Part shown: positions 51,461 through 58,702 of the stretch, one piece after another
Position numbering within the stretch: the stretch's first letter is position 1
How the letters are laid out: every line of letters begins with the position of its first letter
NCBI RefSeq assembly: GCF_013839515.1
Contig: NZ_JACDNQ010000009.1
Location: 43,705 to 107,704, forward strand
Direction of reading: 5' to 3'
DNA length: 64,000 bases
DNA from: Natronomonas salinimetallica
Lineage (GTDB): Archaea; Halobacteriota; Halobacteria; Halobacteriales; Haloarculaceae
Translations under genes and position numbers: made by a program
Notes under the pieces: model-generated
Told to the model about the DNA's origin: nothing
Seen by the model: the letters and a program-made list of their open reading frames with translations, nothing else
The model's database searches: none

Positions 51461-51533
51461 TCAAATAGGTTGAGACGGTTTTATCAACTGTAATGATCGT
51501 TTCAATAGGTATACTGTACCATGCCTATTTATC
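51461..51533. promoter_or_regulatory. Bidirectional gvpA/gvpD promoter region
   Basis: Minus strand: TATA candidates ACCTATTTGA (51470-51461) and GATAAAAC (51486-51479), with TTGAAACGATCATTACAGTTG just upstream (about 51504-51484), whose first half fits the GvpE activator half-site TGAAACGG. Plus strand: GCCTATTTATC (about 51523-51533) can serve gvpD, giving a leader of about 80 nt. Confidence 0.6.
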
Positions 51534-51636
51534 TCCCGGGTCCGTACCGGCACCCACGGGCGCATGGGCTTTAGGTCTGACAGCCGTGTCGATCCATCCG
51601 CGACCGTTCCGATGGCAGTCCATCGTCGTCCACAGT

Positions 51637-53127
51637 ATGACTCTATCCGACTCACTACACACGGCGACGGACCAACGGGGTGATAAACTCTTCCCTCGCG
51701 AGATTAGCCGTTTTTTCACCCGGGACCTGGGGCATACACTTTTGATCAACGGCGCACCGGGAACGGGCAAGACACTGTTCACGATCAGCGGCCTCGATTT
51801 ACTAGAGCGCCACAGCGACGTACTCTATGTGTCGACGCGCGTCGATCAAGATACCGTCCACGATATGTACTTCGAGGAGCACTCCTCGCTCGATAAGACA
51901 CACATCCTCGATATCTCACGGGAGCCGTTCGAACGCCCGTTGGACGTCGATGTGCCGTTCGAACGGCTTGATCTGGACTCGCTGCTCAAGTGGCTTACCC
52001 GCGTCAACGAGGCGAACGCCCGACTCACGGTCGCGTTTGACAGCTGGGACCTTGTGTACGAATACCTCGCCGCCCGTCACGACGATCCGCCGGACATCGA
52101 AACCATGACCACACAGTTGGTCGCGCTCGCCAGAGAGGAGGGTATCCGGACGCTGCTCGTCTCCGAGACGGCTGACTCGCCGTCTCTCGGGTACATCGTC
52201 GACGGTGTGATCGCGCTGGAGGTCTCGGAGGACGAACGCGGGCGAACGCGGCGTCGGCTCAGACTGGAAAAGCTGCGTGGCGTCCGTATCGGGAACCGAT
52301 TACAGCCGATCACCCTCGCCGATGGCCGGTTTCAGGCCATTCCTCCGGTCAAACTGCCGACTGTCCATTCGGGCACCGGCGATGGAACCTGGGAACCCAG
52401 AACGAACACGAGACGAACGTTTTCGACGGGAATCAGCGATCTCGATCCCATCCTCTCTGATGGATACAACCGTGGAAGCATCGTTCACCTCGATCTGGGG
52501 ACTGATCTATCCCGCGACGCGTGGAGCGTGTTGACACTTCCGACGATTCGAAACTTTCTGGCGAACGAGATGGGCGTTGCCGTCGTCCCTCCGCGTGAAG
52601 GGAGCCCTGGGCTGCTTCACAACGACTTGAACGCCGTGTTGGATCCGCGTGTGTTCGAGACCTACTGCCATGTATTCGGAACGTATGCCGACACGGCGAC
52701 TGACAGCGAACAGTCCACGACGAACACAAAGAACCTCCATGACGAACGAAAACCGGAAGATACGGCGAACGAGCAGAAATGCACCTCCTATGATTCGTAC
52801 ATCGGCTACGTCGAACAGCTGCGCGAACAAAGCAACGGTCCGGTATTACACGTCCTTAGCATGGATACCGCGCGGCGGACGTTCGATGGCCAGTTGGGTG
52901 CCCTTGCCAACTACGTTGCCCTCCACAACGACTTGACAGTTATCATCACCGAGCCGGGAACCGAACTCAGAGAACGGGCCGACCGTGTCGCGGACATGCA
53001 TTTCCGCCTGGAACGATCCGGGAGCGCAATCGTCCTGTACGGGGAAAATCCGCTGACCCCGCTCCTCGGCATCGGGATCGGTCGGTCGCGGCCTATCCCC
53101 AGAATCACACTGACGGAGATGGTCTGA
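51637..53127 (+). CDS. gvpD: Gas vesicle regulatory protein GvpD (repressor of GvpE)
   Basis: A 496-residue RecA/KaiC-like ATPase with P loop [11 protein letters not shown] (residues 38-48), [15 protein letters not shown] and [13 protein letters not shown] in the first half. A second half has [24 protein letters not shown] and is degenerate. In Haloferax mediterranei the P loop of GvpD is required to repress gas-vesicle genes by lowering GvpE. The first half looks intact. ATG 51637 starts the conserved part. gvpE follows by 3 nt. Confidence 0.95.
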   Translation: MTLSDSLHTATDQRGDKLFPREISRFFTRDLGHTLLINGAPGTGKTLFTISGLDLLERHSDVLYVSTRVDQDTVHDMYFEEHSSLDKTHILDISREPFERPLDVDVPFERLDLDSLLKWLTRVNEANARLTVAFDSWDLVYEYLAARHDDPPDIETMTTQLVALAREEGIRTLLVSETADSPSLGYIVDGVIALEVSEDERGRTRRRLRLEKLRGVRIGNRLQPITLADGRFQAIPPVKLPTVHSGTGDGTWEPRTNTRRTFSTGISDLDPILSDGYNRGSIVHLDLGTDLSRDAWSVLTLPTIRNFLANEMGVAVVPPREGSPGLLHNDLNAVLDPRVFETYCHVFGTYADTATDSEQSTTNTKNLHDERKPEDTANEQKCTSYDSYIGYVEQLREQSNGPVLHVLSMDTARRTFDGQLGALANYVALHNDLTVIITEPGTELRERADRVADMHFRLERSGSAIVLYGENPLTPLLGIGIGRSRPIPRITLTEMV

Positions 53128-53130
53128 CAC

Positions 53131-53709
53131 ATGAATGAATCTGAGAACATACACGACCTCTTGGGAATACTCTGCGACGATCTGGACGCTGACGTTAGCC
53201 CGTCCTCCGCGGCTATAGACGACGTGCTCTCCGCTCCGAACGCGGCCCCTCAGATGGGGACGGACGAGACGGGGTCTCGGCCCCAGTACACCGAAACCCG
53301 GCTCTCCGAGGACGCAGTGAGCACGATGAGCGGGTGGCTTGATAACGGATATTTACAGAGCATCGAAAAGAAACAGGCAATCGCACAACTGGACGAGACC
53401 ATGCTGTTGTTGATCGCCATTCGAGGTGAGGCCTCCGGAAAAGAACTCCGTCAGGACCTCAACCGACTGTTTGGTGCAGACCTGAGTCCCGGAACGGTGT
53501 ACCCACACTTAATTGACCTCGCCGACGACGACTTACTCAAAATGACCGAACTGGCGAAGCGAAAGGTGTACCGCATCTCCGAGACGGAGGCGGTACTCGA
53601 TCGGGTCAGCTCTGACGTAAATAGACTACTGACGTTTTCGATCGTACTGAAGCTACTCATGATCGAATATAAATCAAGAGACACCCAGTCACATGGAGGA
53701 GACGAATGA
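53131..53709 (+). CDS. gvpE: Gas vesicle transcriptional activator GvpE
   Basis: A 192-residue activator. The N terminus is acidic and variable. The C-terminal half has a PadR-like wHTH (QLDETMLLLIAIRGEASGKELRQDLNRLFGADLSPGTVYPHLIDLADDDLLKMTELAKRKVYRISETE) and a leucine-rich tail helix (LTFSIVLKLLMIEYK). GvpE dimers bind upstream of gvpA and gvpD and activate both. It overlaps gvpF by 4 nt (ATGA). The promoter for gvpF lies inside its last codons. Confidence 0.95.
   Translation: MNESENIHDLLGILCDDLDADVSPSSAAIDDVLSAPNAAPQMGTDETGSRPQYTETRLSEDAVSTMSGWLDNGYLQSIEKKQAIAQLDETMLLLIAIRGEASGKELRQDLNRLFGADLSPGTVYPHLIDLADDDLLKMTELAKRKVYRISETEAVLDRVSSDVNRLLTFSIVLKLLMIEYKSRDTQSHGGDE
53665..53700 (+). promoter_or_regulatory. 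Internal gvpF promoter and Shine-Dalgarno
   Basis: GAATATAAATCA (53665-53676) is a strong TATA box 35 bp before gvpF ATG 53706. GGAGGA (53695-53700) is a good ribosome-binding site. Separate gvpF-M transcripts are known in other haloarchaea in early growth. Confidence 0.7.
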
Positions 53710-54347
53710 GCAATAAGCTATACACCTACGGCATCGTCGAACAGGAGGGTCTCGAACTGGACGTCGAGGGCGTCGGCGGTGCGGAGAGCATATATACGGT
53801 CGATTATCGTGCGCTCTCGGCTGTCGTCTCGGACATCGATACGACGGATCCGGAGCGCACCGACGACGCGGTTGAGGCTCACAACGACGTCCTCCAGCGC
53901 GTGCTCGAATATGACGGCGGCCGGACGATCGTGCCGATGAGCTTCGGGATGGCGTTCAAAAACGGACGCACACTGAAGGGCGTCCTGCGGGGAGCACAAC
54001 GCGCCCTGCGAAGCACCCTGAACGACATCGACAGCACGGTCGAACTGGGCGTTAAAGTAATCGACTCCGGGGAGGACGAAACCGCAGAGGAGATAGCCCA
54101 AGCCGGCATGACAGATCGGCTCTCGGAAGCAAGTATCAACGAAACGGAGAACGACCTCTTCAGTGACCGGTTGATCGTCAATAAGTCGTATCTCGTCGAC
54201 CGCGAGCACCGAGACGAGTTCGACGCCGCCATCGATACGATACGGTCGGCTCACGACGACGTTACTGTCCAATATACTGGACCGTGGCCGCCGTACAATT
54301 TCGTCGATATCCATATCGGAACAGACCAGCAACGAGGGGGTCGATGA
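53706..54347 (+). CDS. gvpF: Gas vesicle protein GvpF
   Basis: A 213-residue GvpF/GvpL-family protein: YTYGIVEQEGLELDVEGVGGAESIYTVDYRALSAVVSDID at the start, GGRTIVPMSFGMAFKNGRTLKGVLRGAQ in the middle, and the family end VTVQYTGPWPPYNFVDIHI. GvpF is a minor protein that binds GvpA and is thought to keep it from aggregating before assembly. It shares the fold with GvpL downstream. Confidence 0.96.
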   Translation: MSNKLYTYGIVEQEGLELDVEGVGGAESIYTVDYRALSAVVSDIDTTDPERTDDAVEAHNDVLQRVLEYDGGRTIVPMSFGMAFKNGRTLKGVLRGAQRALRSTLNDIDSTVELGVKVIDSGEDETAEEIAQAGMTDRLSEASINETENDLFSDRLIVNKSYLVDREHRDEFDAAIDTIRSAHDDVTVQYTGPWPPYNFVDIHIGTDQQRGGR

Positions 54348-54350
54348 AAC

Positions 54351-54602
54351 GTGTTCATTCTCGACGACGTGCTCGTGAAGCCGTTTTTTTCTGTGCTGGA
54401 TATCCTCCACACGATGGCGCTCGGCGAGATGTACGACATGGGGTCCATCCGTGACGACATCAAGGAAAACCAGCTACTGTATGAGATCGGTGAACGGCCA
54501 AAAGCGGAGTACGAAGAACGTAAACAGGAACTCGAGGCAGAACTGGAGATGGCCGAACTGATCCAATCACAGATGCGAGACCGGATGGAGGTCAAACGCT
54601 AA
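54351..54602 (+). CDS. gvpG: Gas vesicle protein GvpG
   Basis: An 83-residue protein beginning at GTG 54351 (FILDDVLVKPFFSVLDILHTMALGEMYDM), followed by a long charged helix (ERPKAEYEERKQELEAELEMAELIQSQMRDRMEVKR) that is likely a coiled coil. It is an essential accessory protein in haloarchaea. It overlaps gvpH by one base (TAATG). Confidence 0.93.
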   Translation: MFILDDVLVKPFFSVLDILHTMALGEMYDMGSIRDDIKENQLLYEIGERPKAEYEERKQELEAELEMAELIQSQMRDRMEVKR

Positions 54603-55141
54603 TGGCCCCCCATCGGAACGATCCTGACGACTCATCGGAGGACTCATCCGGGCATCCAACCGGCCTACTCGGTCAGCTACGAGCCATCATTGAGGCGTTC
54701 GCCGAAATCGAAACGAACGAGGGGGGTCACAGACGTGAGTCGGGCCGCATTGAGCGCGGAGGGACCAGCATCGAGTACGATTATGATGTCTCAATCGGCT
54801 TTGGCCCCGGTACCCAGTCGGACTCCCCGCGCCCCCCGGACGGGACGGCACGTGATCCGGGAGATGACACTCCAGCGCTCCATATCGAGACGCGGGATAT
54901 CGACGAGACCGAATGTGTCGTAATCGCGGATTTACCGGGGGCGACCGAGGCAGAACTCGACGTTACGTTCGACGCTGAACGAGGGGTCTTAGAACTGTGG
55001 ATCGGAGCGGAACGCGTCGAGCGCGTCGCGCTCGACACCCGAACTGTGACGATTACGGACGTAACGCTCAACAACCAGATCCTTGAGGTCCGACTGGAGC
55101 GAACGTGCGACGCCAACGACAGTGAGTCCAATGACCAATAA
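54602..55141 (+). CDS. gvpH: Gas vesicle protein GvpH (Hsp20-like)
   Basis: A 179-residue protein with an acidic N-terminal half and a C-terminal alpha-crystallin-like domain (DIDETECVVIADLPGATEAELDVTFDAERGVLELWIG, then VALDTRTVTITDVTLNNQILEVRL). GvpH acts as a chaperone-like accessory protein and is not strictly essential in other haloarchaea. It overlaps gvpI by 11 nt in another frame. Confidence 0.92.
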   Translation: MAPHRNDPDDSSEDSSGHPTGLLGQLRAIIEAFAEIETNEGGHRRESGRIERGGTSIEYDYDVSIGFGPGTQSDSPRPPDGTARDPGDDTPALHIETRDIDETECVVIADLPGATEAELDVTFDAERGVLELWIGAERVERVALDTRTVTITDVTLNNQILEVRLERTCDANDSESNDQ

Positions 55142-55532
55142 ACAACAGCGACAACGGAGCAAGAAGGCGCGGCAGGCACAAATAAAAGCACAGACCAATC
55201 GGGACAAGGCCCGGAATAAACTCCTCCAACAGCGGAAGGCACTCGCACGACGCCGGGCTGAGAACCGAAAACAGTGTGAAAAACGGCGAGCGGAAGCCGA
55301 TGACAATAAAAAGAATCCGACGGCACACTCGACACTTCCGCCCCAGACGTCGAACGCCCAAAACGCGGCTCGTAACTCACATTCGGCCGTTCCGGCAGTT
55401 CCGAGGTATTCGACGGTGACGGCCCGTGAGCGGCTGTACGGCCTTCGGCTCCACCGCAAGACGAGCGAAAACGACGACGGGCCTGTCTCGGGGGACGAGC
55501 CAGCGGACGGTGGGGTGTCGAGCGGTGAGTGA
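55131..55532 (+). CDS. gvpI: Gas vesicle protein GvpI
   Basis: A 133-residue very basic protein: NKQQRQRSKKARQAQIKAQTNRDKARNKLLQQRKALARRRAENRKQCEKRR at the start, then a Ser/Asn-rich stretch and a conserved-looking RYSTVTARERLYGLRLHRKTSEND near the end. It is unusual among acidic halophilic proteins. GvpI affects vesicle length and interacts with GvpH in related clusters. It uses more A/T-rich codons (AAA, AAT) than flanking genes. Confidence 0.9.
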   Translation: MTNKQQRQRSKKARQAQIKAQTNRDKARNKLLQQRKALARRRAENRKQCEKRRAEADDNKKNPTAHSTLPPQTSNAQNAARNSHSAVPAVPRYSTVTARERLYGLRLHRKTSENDDGPVSGDEPADGGVSSGE

Positions 55533-55968
55533 CCCCAAGCCGACGCGCTCGCAGGGTGATCTCGCGGAGATGTTGGAGATGCTGTTGGACAAGGGGGTAG
55601 TCGTCAATGCTGACGTCGCGGTCAGTGTCGGCGACACTGAACTGCTGGGAATCGAGATCCGCGCAGCCATCGCGTCGTTCGAAACCGCTGCGAAGTACGG
55701 ACTCGAGTTTCCGGCGGGAACGGACATGGAACGTGTCGAGACAGCGGCCGACGTCTCCTCCCCGGATGTATCGGAGGGGGCCGGTGTATCGGAGGGGGCC
55801 GGTGTATCGGAGGGGGCCGGTGTATCGGAGGGGGCCGGTGTATCCGAAGGTCTGAGCACGCGATCTGATGCCAAAACTACGGCTGAAACCCCTCCGGAAC
55901 AGAAAAAAAGAGGGGTTGAAACACCTCCCGAGTCTACATCCGATACGTCTACGGATGGGAGTGAGTAG
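55525..55968 (+). CDS. gvpJ: Gas vesicle protein GvpJ with VSEGAG repeat tail
   Basis: A 147-residue GvpA-family protein starting at GTG 55525. The core ([62 protein letters not shown]) matches GvpJ, a minor wall protein needed for nucleation. The tail holds five tandem VSEGAG-type hexapeptides encoded by an 18-bp repeat, then a Thr/Glu/Pro-rich end. The repeat is likely to vary between strains. It overlaps gvpI by 8 nt. Confidence 0.94.
   Translation: MSDPKPTRSQGDLAEMLEMLLDKGVVVNADVAVSVGDTELLGIEIRAAIASFETAAKYGLEFPAGTDMERVETAADVSSPDVSEGAGVSEGAGVSEGAGVSEGAGVSEGLSTRSDAKTTAETPPEQKKRGVETPPESTSDTSTDGSE
55768..55839. repeat. Coding tandem repeat in gvpJ, 18 bp x 4 (plus a degenerate fifth)
   Basis: GTATCGGAGGGGGCCGGT repeated four times without change, then GTATCCGAAGGTCTG. 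Each unit encodes V-S-E-G-A-G. The 18-bp length keeps the reading frame when copies are gained or lost. Confidence 0.96.
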
Positions 55969-55970
55969 CC

Positions 55971-56318
55971 GTGGAACTCACGCTTGACGAGGAGAGTGAA
56001 GATCTGCAGGGTGGACTCACCGCGCTCGTCGTGACTGTCGTTGAGTTACTGGTCGAAGCGCTCGAACAGGAGGCCGTCCGACGGATGGAGTCCGGATCAC
56101 TCTCGGAGGACGAAATCGAACGCCTTGGACGGCAGCTGCAGGCCCTAGAGGAGGAAATCGAGCGGCTGAAACGCCGAGAAGCGATCGATGAGGACGTCAC
56201 CGAATTTAAAAACGACCTCGATGGTCTCGTACGCGACGCCATTGAACAGCTCTCTGGACGCGAATCCTCCGGTTCAGCCGATCCACCGTTTAATTTCGGT
56301 GACGTCACCGATGAGTAA
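55971..56318 (+). CDS. gvpK: Gas vesicle protein GvpK
   Basis: A 115-residue protein starting at GTG 55971. It has the GvpK pattern: [58 protein letters not shown], then an acidic C terminus ending FNFGDVTDE. GvpK is an essential accessory protein in archaea. Coiled-coil potential is strong. It overlaps gvpL by 8 nt. Confidence 0.95.
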   Translation: MELTLDEESEDLQGGLTALVVTVVELLVEALEQEAVRRMESGSLSEDEIERLGRQLQALEEEIERLKRREAIDEDVTEFKNDLDGLVRDAIEQLSGRESSGSADPPFNFGDVTDE

Positions 56319-57159
56319 ACACTCGACGGACGCCGCTGCACGGTCCGAGAAGCCGAACGACGGGCAAGAGGTCACGGACGGGCGGTATCTGTACTGTCTG
56401 GTCGATCCCACGGCTGCCGAGGGGGCCGAGATCACTGCTCGTGGCGTCGAGGACGCCCCAGTCTACGTCGTCCGAGAGCGCGGCGTCGCCGCCATCGTCC
56501 ACGACTGTGAGCGGACGTACGGTACAGAACCTCCGGATACGGACCTACTGACACAGCGGGTACTCAGACACCAGCAAGTCGTCGACGCGGCGAGTGAGGT
56601 GTTCGGAACGCCGCTTCCGATGCGGTTCAACACGGTCTTCGAGGGTGGGAATGCGGGCGTCACCGGATGGATACGCGACCAGTACGACCGGATACGCGGC
56701 GGACTGTGCTCGTTCGCGGGCACGCGGGAGTATCGCATCAGCCTGCTTTGGGATCCAACGTCGTTCGAAGACGGTGCCGAAGATCGGGACGGGAAGCTAC
56801 GGAAGATACAACAACGCCAACGGCAAGCAGGCACCGGCAAAGCCTTTCTGCTCGAAAAGCAGTACGACAAACGGCTCCGCGAACTGAAGAGTGAACGCCG
56901 TACGGAACTTACGGCAGCGCTGAAACGGACGGTCGAGCCGACCGCACGCGAACTACAGGAACAGGAATCAAACGTCTCGCCGTCGGAGACCCCCGATCCG
57001 GCGGACAGAGAACAGATAGCGCGCGTAGCGGTTCTCGCCGACGAGACAGACGAAGCAGAACTCGGTAGCCGGCTGGACAGGTTGGTCGAACGTGACGGCG
57101 TGAGCGTTAGATTCACCGGCCCGTGGCCGCCGTACACGTTCGCGCCCGACCTCGGGTGA
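56311..57159 (+). CDS. gvpL: Gas vesicle protein GvpL
   Basis: A 282-residue GvpF/GvpL-family protein: [65 protein letters not shown], and the end [19 protein letters not shown] charged insertion ([39 protein letters not shown]) sits in the middle. It is an essential minor component that contacts many other Gvp proteins. The stop overlaps a GTG that may start gvpM. Confidence 0.96.
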   Translation: MSKHSTDAAARSEKPNDGQEVTDGRYLYCLVDPTAAEGAEITARGVEDAPVYVVRERGVAAIVHDCERTYGTEPPDTDLLTQRVLRHQQVVDAASEVFGTPLPMRFNTVFEGGNAGVTGWIRDQYDRIRGGLCSFAGTREYRISLLWDPTSFEDGAEDRDGKLRKIQQRQRQAGTGKAFLLEKQYDKRLRELKSERRTELTAALKRTVEPTARELQEQESNVSPSETPDPADREQIARVAVLADETDEAELGSRLDRLVERDGVSVRFTGPWPPYTFAPDLG

Positions 57160-57170
57160 GTGATCGTATT

Positions 57171-57422
57171 ATGAAACCAACGAAGGACGATACGCACGCC
57201 ATCGTAGAGCTGCTTGACGTACTGCTACGCGAAGGGGCGGTGATCCAAGCGGACGTGGTCGTAACCGTGGCCGATATCCCTCTCATCGGAATCAGCCTCC
57301 GGGCCACTATCGCCGGAATGACGACGATGACGGAGTACGGGATGTTCGAACAGTGGGATACAACCCACAGACGGCGTACAAGCGCTGACGAACGGACAAA
57401 GCCACCATCCGAGCGGCGGTAA
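57171..57422 (+). CDS. gvpM: Gas vesicle protein GvpM
   Basis: An 83-residue GvpA-family protein: MKPTKDDTHAIVELLDVLLREGAVIQADVVVTVADIPLIGISLRATIAGMTTMTEYGMFEQWD, then a basic tail. It is a minor essential wall protein. ATG 57171 matches the known MEPTKDETHAIVE start; an in-frame GTG at 57156 overlaps the gvpL stop and could add five residues. It is the last gvp gene before nuoJ1. Confidence 0.95.
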   Translation: MKPTKDDTHAIVELLDVLLREGAVIQADVVVTVADIPLIGISLRATIAGMTTMTEYGMFEQWDTTHRRRTSADERTKPPSERR

Positions 57423-57441
57423 TCGACACATCCGACCACTC

Positions 57442-57523
57442 CATGCCCCGCACCCGACCCGACACGTGAGCTCCCATGCCCCGCACCCGACCCGACACGT
57501 GAGTTCCCATGCCCCGCACCCGA
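57442..57523. repeat. Tandem repeat, 33 bp x 2.5, after gvpM
   Basis: Two 33-bp units (CATGCCCCGCACCCGACCCG then ACACGTGAGCTCC, one base different in the second) and 16 bp of a third, starting 19 bp after the gvpM stop. Confidence 0.93.
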
Positions 57524-57609
57524 GACATCCTCATCATACGTTTGCGTGCATACCATACACGCGACTCTCCGCCGAGGGGGCGTCCGACGGTCGCCCCCGA
57601 GGCGGTTCC

Positions 57610-57773
57610 CGGCGACGAGCGAACGGAGTGAACGAGTCGCCGTAGCGCGCGCGGACTGACGCGACCCGGAGGGTCGCGGAGGGAGCACGCGCGCATATTT
57701 TCCCCACGTTTTTGCCGAGAACCGGTGTCGCGCGCCGTTCGGCGCGCGACCCGTGTTCTCGTGCAAAAAGTGG
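57610..57773. repeat. Right boundary hairpin element
   Basis: GGCGAC/GTCGCC around a GAACGGAGTGA-containing loop, then CCAC-G-TTTTTGC with nested stems GAGAAC/GTTCTC and GTCGCGCGCC-GTTC-GGCGCGCGAC, closing with GCAAAAA-G-TGG (57704-57773). The outer arms and nesting match the left element, in the same orientation; the inner stems differ in sequence. Confidence 0.8.
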
Positions 57774-57821
57774 AAGTTGGAACGGAAATCTTCAAAAGGC
57801 GTCCGGGTGCACAAGCAGGTA

Positions 57822-58100
57822 ATGGCTGTAGTACCGCTTGAGACGCTGGCATTTCTCCTGTTCGCCCTGCTCACCGTCGGGGCGAGCGTCGGGGTCGTAC
57901 TGGCCCGTGACGTGTGGCACTCGGCGCTGCTTTTGGGCGTCGCGTTGCTGTCCGTTGCGGTCCACTACGTGATGTTACGGGCCGAGTTCCTCGCGGTGAT
58001 ACAGGTACTCGTATACGTTGGCGGCGTACTGGTCCTCATTACGTTCGCCGTTATGCTCGTTCGACGTGATTCCGAGATCGACATGGAGGTGACCGGATGA
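57822..58100 (+). CDS. nuoJ1: Complex I subunit J, N-terminal part
   Basis: A 92-residue membrane protein with three helices: ETLAFLLFALLTVGASVGVVLARDVWHSALLLGVALLSVAVHYVMLRAEFLAVIQVLVYVGGVLVLITFAVMLVRRD. It carries the NuoJ signature up to helix 3; the rest is encoded by the next gene, a split usual in haloarchaea. ATG 57822 follows an AGGT. As first nuo gene after the island, its transcription must come from read-through of gvpD-M, from nuoA-I across the island, or from its own promoter. Confidence 0.95.
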   Translation: MAVVPLETLAFLLFALLTVGASVGVVLARDVWHSALLLGVALLSVAVHYVMLRAEFLAVIQVLVYVGGVLVLITFAVMLVRRDSEIDMEVTG

Positions 58101-58387
58101 CGACTCGCCCGCGGCTCTACCGGGGGGAGATGGTCATCGGTGTCCTCGCCGTCGGACTGTTTGCGTTCCTGTCGGCCGTGTTTTTGAGCGCCGGATTCGG
58201 AACGGCTGGGCCGTTCCCCGACGGCTCCGTCACCGCTTCGATCGGCTATGCGCTGTTCAACCTACCGGGCGGTGACATCGGCGGGGAGGGCTTCCTCGTC
58301 GCGTTCATCACGATCGCGGTCGTGCTCGATGCCGCCCTCGACGGCGCGATATTGCTGGCGAAAAAGGACACGGAGGACGAGCCCTGA
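58097..58387 (+). CDS. nuoJ2: Complex I subunit J, C-terminal part
   Basis: A 96-residue membrane protein with two main helices (GEMVIGVLAVGLFAFLSAVFLSA and EGFLVAFITIAVVLDAALDGAILLAKK), the second matching the last NuoJ helix. It overlaps nuoJ1 by 4 nt (ATGA) and nuoK by one base, so the split halves are made together. Confidence 0.93.
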   Translation: MTTRPRLYRGEMVIGVLAVGLFAFLSAVFLSAGFGTAGPFPDGSVTASIGYALFNLPGGDIGGEGFLVAFITIAVVLDAALDGAILLAKKDTEDEP

Positions 58388-58701
58388 TGGTGCTCGAAAC
58401 CGTCCCCGTCGAGTATTATATGGTCCTCTCGGCCGCGGTATTCTGTGCCGGCCTCTTCGGCGTGCTCACCCGCCGGAACGCGCTGTTGTTCTTGATGAGC
58501 GTCGAGTTGTTGCTCAACGCCGCGAACATCAACCTCGTCGTCTTCGCGTTCTATTGGGGCGAGATCACCGGCCAGGTGTTCGCGCTCTTCGTCATCGCGA
58601 TCGCGGCCGCGGAGGTCGCGATCGGGATCGGGATCATCCTCGTACTACAGCGGAACTTCGGCGACGTCGACGTGACAGACGCGACGACCCTGAGGTGGTA
58701 A
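58387..58701 (+). CDS. nuoK: Complex I subunit K
   Basis: A 104-residue membrane subunit with three helices and conserved acidic residues in LFLMSVELLLNAANINLVVFAFYW and VIAIAAAEVAIGIGIILVLQRN. These Glu residues take part in the proton path next to NuoJ and NuoN. It is one base from nuoL. Confidence 0.96.
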   Translation: MVLETVPVEYYMVLSAAVFCAGLFGVLTRRNALLFLMSVELLLNAANINLVVFAFYWGEITGQVFALFVIAIAAAEVAIGIGIILVLQRNFGDVDVTDATTLRW

Positions 58702-58702
58702 G

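Larger units (their letters stand above)
57423..57821. other. Right edge of the gas-vesicle island
   Basis: 399 bp without a gene. In order: the 33-bp tandem repeat (57442-57523), a hairpin with GAACGGAGTGA in its loop (57610-57640), hairpin CGCGACCC-GGA-GGGTCGCG (about 57661-57679), the CCACGTTTTT element (57704-57773) and a weak TTCAAAAGG promoter-like stretch 25 bp before nuoJ1. Confidence 0.75.
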
